Assembly: GCA_017993775.1 (NCBI GenBank)
Contig: JAGOMA010000009.1
Span: forward strand, 1 to 64,000
DNA length: 64,000 nt
DNA from: Chloroflexota bacterium
Lineage (GTDB): Bacteria > Chloroflexota > Anaerolineae > Promineifilales > Promineifilaceae
Reading direction: 5' to 3'
The position numbers and the translations under genes are program-made. Position 1 is the stretch's first letter; the number at the start of each line of letters is the position of its first letter. Shown piece after piece: positions 61,644-64,000 of the stretch. Below the pieces are notes generated by a model, which worked only from the letters and a program-made list of their open reading frames with translations, made no database searches and was not told where the DNA came from.

Positions 61644-64000
61644 TTAAAGCACGGTCACAATGTAGTCGTAGATGCGTCGCTTAATGCGCAGGCGGTTGAG
61701 GGCCGCGCCAATGGCGGCGATTTCGGCGTCTGGCTCATACAAGTAAGCATAACGCAGCCCACCCTGTTCCGCCAGCTTGCGCGAATTGAGCAGATGAGAA
61801 AGCTGGTACTCCAGCTTTTCGCGCTCCAGGATGTAACAGCGGTGCTGCCGGCGCAGGCGGTCGGTTCCGTGGCTTTGGGAAACGGCCGTTTCCGCCGCCG
61901 CCAACTGCTCCGTCAGATCGTCGATTTGTGCCTGGAGGTGAGACAACACGGCCGTGTCTGGCAGGCTGGCGCTCTCGCCTACGCGCCACGCAGGGCGATT
62001 GCGCCAGGTAACCGGCTGGCCGCCGCCGCCATCGACGACGGGCGGCAGCGTGTGCGGCAGCTGCAAGGTGACGATATGTTTGGGGGCGACGGCCATGCGC
62101 CAACCCGCTTGACTGCCCCAGACATCGGTTTGCCGGTAGCTGTGGGCGAGCGGCTGCACGGCCGTTGTCGGATTGTACAGGCGGGCCAGGATACGGCCGT
62201 CGCGGACAGAAAGGCTGCTTAACGGCAGCGATTCTGGCAGCAGCGACCAGACGCGCCGATTGCCCTTGCTCTGTTTGCGCGCGATGAGCAGCGGATTTTG
62301 ATAAGCGGCGTTTAGCTGCTGCAAGGCCATGCTGTCTGGGGCAAACGCGCCGACGGCGATGGCTACTTCGTGGCGCACAAGGCGCTCGCAGCGGGCATCG
62401 GGCACATAAAAGAAGGGGCCGGCGTCGCCAATTCTGTCGGGTAAATCGGCTTTGGTGAGCCATTCCACGGACCGGCGCAAAATCAGAGACAGGTCGCCAG
62501 AGCTTGTGGCGGAGTAGGCGTGAAGACCTTTGGCAAGAACGGCCGTGCTGCGTTCACCATTGGTCACGGCGATAAAATCGTGAAACGGAAAATCGGTCAC
62601 ACGGCCCAATTCGCGCTGCCCGATCAAGACCTTTTGCAAGTCGGCGGGGAGCTGCCGGGGCAGTAAATCGTCGTCTACCGGCGCGCGTGACACCACATCG
62701 AAAGGCATTCCCGCCGCGATGTCGCCAGACAGGCCGGTGGCAAAGGTCATCTCCACCCGCAGATCCGTGCCACGAGAGTCCAAATCAACCTGCCAGCGTA
62801 ACAGTGCGGAATAGTCAAAAATCAGCCGAATGTCAGCTTTGACGTTTGCCGATTCGTTTTGCCAGGCAGCCGAGAAGGTAATTTCGCAGTGCTGCGCGGA
62901 TTTTTTGGCGATGATGGGGGGTGCAGACGGCCGTAATTCGCCCAACAATTCCCCTTTTTGCGCGGAGTAGGTATCGCCTGTTTCGGCCCAAACCAGCAGC
63001 CGACCCATGTTTTGCCCGTCGAGTTGCAGCCACCCATCCGGCGAGAGAACGGCCGTGTAATGCTCGTTTTGCCAGATAAAAGGCGTCGTGATGGCTTCGT
63101 TCACCAGAGTAATGGGCAGTCGTTTTTGCACCGGCCAGACGCCGATGCCCTCGGTTTCGGCCCAAAGCAATTCGCCATTCACGGCCTGCCAGACGGCCGT
63201 GGCAAAGGGCTGCGTGCTGATGGCGTAATCGCCTGGGGCAAACGCTTGCAGGATCGCCGCCAGCGACGATTGGGCCTCGTCGGCGATGGCGTCGAACGCC
63301 TGCCGGTAGCTGTATTCCATCTTTTCATGCACCTGATCGATGCTGACGCCGCAAATGCAGTCGTGGACCGCGTTTTGCAGCAGCAGGCGTTCCCAACGCT
63401 CGATGTCGGCGGCGGGATAGGCGCGCCCGCGCAGCCGGGCCATCGCGGCCAGCGGCTCGGCCACCTGAAACAACATCCGCTGGCAATCGTGGGCCATCAC
63501 CTTCAGGTAGGTGCGTGTGGAATATACGCCGGGAAACGTGGCCCCAAATTTGCCGGAGTTGAGTTCGCCATGAATGACCGGCATGGGCATATTTTGCTGC
63601 GCGATGTGGCGGACAAAGGAGGTGGGCGTGGCTTGCTGAAGTGCGATTTCTGGGTTGATTGGGCCGGCTTGTCGGAAGAACGTCAGGGGATCTTCGGGGT
63701 TGTCTTCCAGGTCGTAGCCGTCGAAGAGAGGGATGTCGGGTGTGGGGTAAAACGGCCGTAACTTACCCACCTCGCCTTCCAACCGCTGCACCCCAATCTC
63801 CGGCGCATGGGTCACGCCATACAGATTGCGATAGCCGCCAAACAGATCCACGGCCAACACGTCGCTGCCGTCTGCGCCTTGCCACTGGAAATAGGGCGCC
63901 AACTGCGGCACGCCACGCCAGACAAAGACGGCATCCAGGCCAAACATGCGGTGAAGCTGTGGCGATTGGCTGATGTGACCGAAGGTATCCACCAGCCAGC
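61644..64000 (-). CDS. GH38 alpha-mannosidase, N-terminus beyond the window
   Basis: At least 785 codons, open at the right edge. The first visible residues, WLVDTFGHISQSPQLHRMFGLD, form the GH38 active site; the Asp in VDTFGH is the expected nucleophile. It is followed by VFVWRGVPQ, NSGKFGATFPGVYSTR and LLLQNAVHDCICGVSIDQVH, typical of the catalytic and central domains, and by the beta domains. GH38 members hydrolyse alpha-mannosides; MngB of E. coli acts on (phospho)mannosylglycerate. With glycerate kinase 136 nt further on the same strand, a mannosylglycerate hydrolase is possible. The final 90 residues are coiled-coil-like (LQAQIDDLTEQLAAAETAV), which is unusual. Confidence 0.88.
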   Translation of the reverse strand, partial: WLVDTFGHISQSPQLHRMFGLDAVFVWRGVPQLAPYFQWQGADGSDVLAVDLFGGYRNLYGVTHAPEIGVQRLEGEVGKLRPFYPTPDIPLFDGYDLEDNPEDPLTFFRQAGPINPEIALQQATPTSFVRHIAQQNMPMPVIHGELNSGKFGATFPGVYSTRTYLKVMAHDCQRMLFQVAEPLAAMARLRGRAYPAADIERWERLLLQNAVHDCICGVSIDQVHEKMEYSYRQAFDAIADEAQSSLAAILQAFAPGDYAISTQPFATAVWQAVNGELLWAETEGIGVWPVQKRLPITLVNEAITTPFIWQNEHYTAVLSPDGWLQLDGQNMGRLLVWAETGDTYSAQKGELLGELRPSAPPIIAKKSAQHCEITFSAAWQNESANVKADIRLIFDYSALLRWQVDLDSRGTDLRVEMTFATGLSGDIAAGMPFDVVSRAPVDDDLLPRQLPADLQKVLIGQRELGRVTDFPFHDFIAVTNGERSTAVLAKGLHAYSATSSGDLSLILRRSVEWLTKADLPDRIGDAGPFFYVPDARCERLVRHEVAIAVGAFAPDSMALQQLNAAYQNPLLIARKQSKGNRRVWSLLPESLPLSSLSVRDGRILARLYNPTTAVQPLAHSYRQTDVWGSQAGWRMAVAPKHIVTLQLPHTLPPVVDGGGGQPVTWRNRPAWRVGESASLPDTAVLSHLQAQIDDLTEQLAAAETAVSQSHGTDRLRRQHRCYILEREKLEYQLSHLLNSRKLAEQGGLRYAYLYEPDAEIAAIGAALNRLRIKRRIYDYIVTVL

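Noticed and set aside
60281-61684. 467-codon open frame on the plus strand opposite the glycerate kinase gene
   Set aside because: It is the antisense shadow of a GC-rich gene; the sequence is Arg/His-rich, with no known motif or ribosome-binding site.

Overview
The window looks like a chromosome segment of a Chloroflexota bacterium of the Anaerolineae/Caldilineae type. This is an inference from its gene families: BTAD-AAA and MalT-like giant regulators, NarL-type sensor kinases with many membrane segments, DUF2723 and PIG-V glycosyltransferases, secreted proteins whose tails read F/YLP-, and lipoproteins with TP/AP-rich linkers. No rRNA, tRNA, CRISPR array or complete mobile element was seen. 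The most obvious sequence-wide feature is the palindromic octamer ACGGCCGT: 23 copies in the first 9 kb alone, where about one per 65 kb is expected by chance. It lies inside and between genes and leaves TAV, NGR/DGR and RPF tripeptides in the proteins.

Layout. 1-5.5 kb (minus strand): a sensor kinase running off the left edge, two methyltransferases, a tail-fibre-like repeat protein, an acetyltransferase, a diheme cytochrome c and a membrane protein. 5.6-8.4 kb: a BTAD-AAA-TPR regulator. 8.5-17.3 kb (minus): two oxidoreductases, a patch of gene fossils, two class C beta-lactamase-like hydrolases, DUF4386 and small proteins, and a MalT-type regulator. 17.3-25.7 kb: an IS3 relic, a secreted subtilase, lipoproteins, then a Met/Gly/His-rich secreted protein followed by an OmpR regulator and a kinase whose sensor loop is also Met-rich. 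24.5-28.8 kb (minus): two membrane glycosyltransferases with a secreted protein, and an ECF sigma factor with a short partner. 29-31 kb: a NarL-type two-component pair. 31-37.7 kb: addB-addA. 37.8-39.4 kb: a decayed zone with a transposase fragment, an internally deleted cas4 and, on the minus strand, a thioredoxin-like lipoprotein in which both cysteines of the CxxC motif are in-frame TGA codons. 39.5-41.9 kb: another two-component pair. 42.2-44.4 kb: DUF1573, PCYCGC, DUF1573 and cupredoxin envelope proteins. 44.7-46.3 kb: a large membrane protein.

46.4-51.2 kb holds a four-subunit group 3-type [NiFe] (sulf)hydrogenase operon with its maturation protease. In front of it are two perfect TTGTGA-N6-TCACAA sites and one near match. 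A Crp/Fnr regulator encoded about 6 kb past the operon has the same recognition-helix residues as E. coli CRP and is the obvious candidate to bind them. 51.3-56.2 kb: lipoproteins including a clostripain-type peptidase, a homocysteine methyltransferase and a small membrane protein. 57.2-64 kb (minus): a GT4 glycosyltransferase, a GH13_18 phosphorylase, glycerate 2-kinase and a GH38 mannosidase, which together suggest metabolism of glucosylglycerate or mannosylglycerate.

Other recurring signals are a -10 box exactly 6 nt before the ATG in four genes (leaderless transcripts) and a family of perfect intergenic hairpins. The strongest novelty candidate is the putative UxPU selenoprotein at 38975-39355.
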